Below, one piece after another: positions 62,410 through 64,000 of a stretch of DNA of 64,000 nt. The notes beneath the pieces are model-generated. The model saw nothing but the letters and a program-made list of their open reading frames with translations. It did not search any database and was not told the DNA's origin. Both the position numbers and the translations under genes were made by a program. The DNA is from Lysobacter soli (GTDB lineage Bacteria > Pseudomonadota > Gammaproteobacteria > Xanthomonadales > Xanthomonadaceae), in NCBI RefSeq assembly GCF_003382285.1, contig NZ_QTJR01000003.1, positions 62,001-126,000 of the forward strand, written 5' to 3'. Each line of letters opens with the position of its first letter. Position 1 is the first letter of the stretch.

Positions 62410-63342
62410 ATGAACTTCGCCCACCTCCTGCTCGCGACCGCCATCGGCAGCACGCCCGTCGCCGGCGCCAACGAGAAGCCGACGTCGGCCGAAACCGGCT
62501 TCGTTCGTCTCGATGACGACATCACCCTTCGCCAGCTCGTCGTCCGCAATGCGAATCCGCAGGGCACCGTCCTGTTCCTGCATGGCTTCCCGGAATCGAG
62601 CCTCGCCTTCAAGGACATCGCCATCGCGCTGGGCGACGATTACGAAGTGCATGCGTTCGACTGGCCGGGCTACGGACAGTCATCGCGCCCCTCGCCCGAC
62701 CGCTTCGCCTATGCGCCCGCCGATTACGCCCGCGTGCTGAAGGCCTACATCGCCCATGAGCGCATCGACACCTCGAAGCTGACGATCTACGCGACCGACA
62801 TCGGCGCCCTGCCCGCTCTGCTGCTCGCATTGGACGAACCGCACATCGCGCGGCGCATCATCGTCGGCGATTTCGCACCGTTCGACCGGCCGCAGCTGAT
62901 GCACGAAAACCTGCGCAACCTGAAGTCCCCGGGCAGCGCCGAGCCCACGCGTGCGGCGATGAACGCCAACCACGCCGACATCATCGCGAACGTCCACCGC
63001 CGCGACCTTCCGCCGGAATCGCAGTACGACCTTGCGCCGGAATTCCAGGCCGACATCGCGACCAACTGGAAGCGCGACGGCATGACGACCGTCGACGCGT
63101 TCGCGCACTACTACGCCCGCTTCACCCGCGACCAGCGGTACTTCGAAGCGAACGTTGCGAAACTGCAGACGCCGGTTCGCGTGGTGTGGGGCGAGCGCGA
63201 TATCTACATCCGGCCGGACATGGGCCTGGAGTTCGCGGCGAAGGCGCGGCTGCAGATCGACGTGCTGCCCGGCATCGGCCATTTCCCGCATCTGCAGGAT
63301 CCGGCCCGCACGGCACTGGAAGTGCGTGCATCGTTCCGCTGA
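62410..63342 (+). CDS. exported alpha/beta hydrolase, haloalkane dehalogenase-like
   Basis: Protein of 310 residues from ATG 62410; signal peptide 1-20 (FAHLLLATAIGSTPVAGA). Motifs: LFLHGFPESSLAFKD (oxyanion), WPGYGQSS, nucleophile ATDIGALPAL with Asp130 instead of Ser, and His in PGIGHFPHLQDP. Similar in plan to the enzyme at 39989. The acid may be the Asp in WGERDIYI. Probably periplasmic cleavage of a halide or epoxide. Substrate not predictable. Confidence 0.87.
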   Translation: MNFAHLLLATAIGSTPVAGANEKPTSAETGFVRLDDDITLRQLVVRNANPQGTVLFLHGFPESSLAFKDIAIALGDDYEVHAFDWPGYGQSSRPSPDRFAYAPADYARVLKAYIAHERIDTSKLTIYATDIGALPALLLALDEPHIARRIIVGDFAPFDRPQLMHENLRNLKSPGSAEPTRAAMNANHADIIANVHRRDLPPESQYDLAPEFQADIATNWKRDGMTTVDAFAHYYARFTRDQRYFEANVAKLQTPVRVVWGERDIYIRPDMGLEFAAKARLQIDVLPGIGHFPHLQDPARTALEVRASFR

Positions 63343-63430
63343 CTTCGGCCATCGGGAAGAAGCCGTCGCCGTTGTAGAGGCTGATGGACGAGAACGCGTC
63401 GACCGGCACTTCGACGCTGCGCGATGGCGA
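63343..63430 (-). pseudogene. short fragment resembling a DUF1254/DUF1214 C-terminal domain
   Basis: On the minus strand the frame reads VEVPVDAFSSISLYNGDGFF, which resembles the typical 'PVDAFWSxxxYNxDGFF' segment of DUF1254/DUF1214 proteins, with the Trp changed to Ser. It has no start and is bordered by the stop of the next gene (63447) and overlaps nothing on the other strand. If real, it is the remains of a deleted gene. Low confidence. Confidence 0.35.
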
Positions 63431-63446
63431 ATGGACGATCGGCTTG

Positions 63447-64000
63447 CTACCGACGCAGCCAGTCCAGCAACGTTTCGGCCAGCTGCCGCGGGGCTTCGAG
63501 CGGGATCAGATGCCCCGTGCCCTCGATGATCCTAAGTTCCGCACCGTGTATCGCATCGACGAGTTCGCGCGACTCGTCGATGGAGCGGAGCTGGTCATCG
63601 CGCGCGGCGATGACCAACGTGGGACACGAGATTCCTTCGAGCGGAACGTCGGTTCGATCCAGCGCCGATTGCCAATCGAACGCGTCCGCACCCAGGCGGA
63701 TGCTCATCGCGCGTACGCGTTCGATGAGCGCCTCATCGTCCGCATCGCTGGGGCCCAGCGATCGCTGGATCGCACGACGGCTGAGTCCCGCGAACGTGGC
63801 ACGTCCCGTCGAACCCGAAAGCGGCGCGGCCGCACGCTCGCCTCGCGCGGATGTCGCGACAAGCACCAGCGCTTCGACCAGTTGCGGATGCGTCGCCGCG
63901 AGCGCACGCGCGACGTAGCCTCCCATCGAGAATCCGAGCAGTACAGTCGGCCCGGCAAGTTGCGCCGCCACGGCGTCCGCGACGTCCCGCACCGTGCGAC
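63447..64000 (-). CDS. alpha/beta hydrolase (Ser nucleophile), cut by the window edge
   Basis: The frame continues past the right edge, so the N-terminus is missing. The visible 184 residues contain the nucleophile elbow LLGFSMGGYVARAL, the later acidic AARDDQLRS and the catalytic His in EGTGHLIPLEAP, close to the C-terminal DWLRR. It is a MenH/BioH-like hydrolase (about 240 residues expected). Convergent with the exported hydrolase. Confidence 0.85.
   Translation of the reverse strand, partial: RTVRDVADAVAAQLAGPTVLLGFSMGGYVARALAATHPQLVEALVLVATSARGERAAAPLSGSTGRATFAGLSRRAIQRSLGPSDADDEALIERVRAMSIRLGADAFDWQSALDRTDVPLEGISCPTLVIAARDDQLRSIDESRELVDAIHGAELRIIEGTGHLIPLEAPRQLAETLLDWLRR

Overview
The window is a contiguous, very GC-rich, densely coding bacterial chromosome segment. 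Third codon positions are almost all G or C and Shine-Dalgarno sites are good. The gene set points to a gammaproteobacterium of the Xanthomonadaceae/Lysobacteraceae, most likely Lysobacter or a close relative. Supporting features are nfuA beside a proline-rich 'transmembrane repetitive' protein, divergent rluC/rne, a lexA2-imuA-imuB-dnaE2 mutagenesis cassette, and Xanthomonadaceae-type intergenic palindromes (core GTCATCCCCGCGAAGGCGGG). This assignment is inferred from gene content and codon use; no database was searched.

Layout. 1-1.6 kb: the start of a CHASE-type membrane sensor, a small divergent Cro/CI-like repressor pair, and the tmRNA gene. 1.7-9.7 kb: housekeeping and stress genes (topoisomerase IB, cupin, GlsB, MgtC, ABC1 kinase, AraC-glyoxalase pair, CBS protein, DUF4142 lipoprotein). 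10-15.9 kb: an NtrC-like response regulator overlapped by a 72-residue protein that looks like a lone histidine-phosphoacceptor domain, a Gly/Tyr/Gln/Ser-rich BON protein, a proline-rich membrane protein and nfuA. 16-22.2 kb: pterin dehydratase, TonB-like lipoprotein, rluC, rne and a GacA/UvrY-like regulator. 22.3-30.9 kb: M28 peptidase, isocitrate lyase-like enzyme, and the LexA2/ImuA/ImuB/DnaE2 cassette with a candidate operator. 31-36 kb: TSUP and SulP transporters and PPK2. 36-41 kb: cytoplasmic-type arylsulfatase, two membrane proteins and an exported Asp-nucleophile hydrolase. 41-46.6 kb: a complete pgaABCD operon for poly-beta-1,6-N-acetylglucosamine. 46.6-64 kb: an accessory region dominated by alpha/beta hydrolases and short-chain dehydrogenases, with Dps, an MddA-like methyltransferase, a cytochrome P460, an AhpD-like protein, an LtrA-like protein and a FixL/FixJ-type two-component system with a receiver-only partner.

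How it works together. The most interesting region is 51.0-60.3 kb. The sensor kinase (51687-53681) and FixJ-family regulator (53678-54334) overlap by four bases. A palindrome CATAC-N4-GTATG occurs upstream of the receiver-only gene (54347-54360), in a near copy upstream of the chloroperoxidase-like hydrolase (54826-54839), and in extended form in the divergent region between the hydrolase/P460/SDR operon and another SDR (59377-59399). Its geometry resembles the TodT/StyR boxes of FixJ-family regulators, so these genes may form one regulon for small organic molecules, probably aldehydes, epoxides, halides or quinones. Four encoded hydrolases have an Asp nucleophile (dehalogenase/epoxide hydrolase type) and each carries an export signal, suggesting a periplasmic detoxification or scavenging layer.
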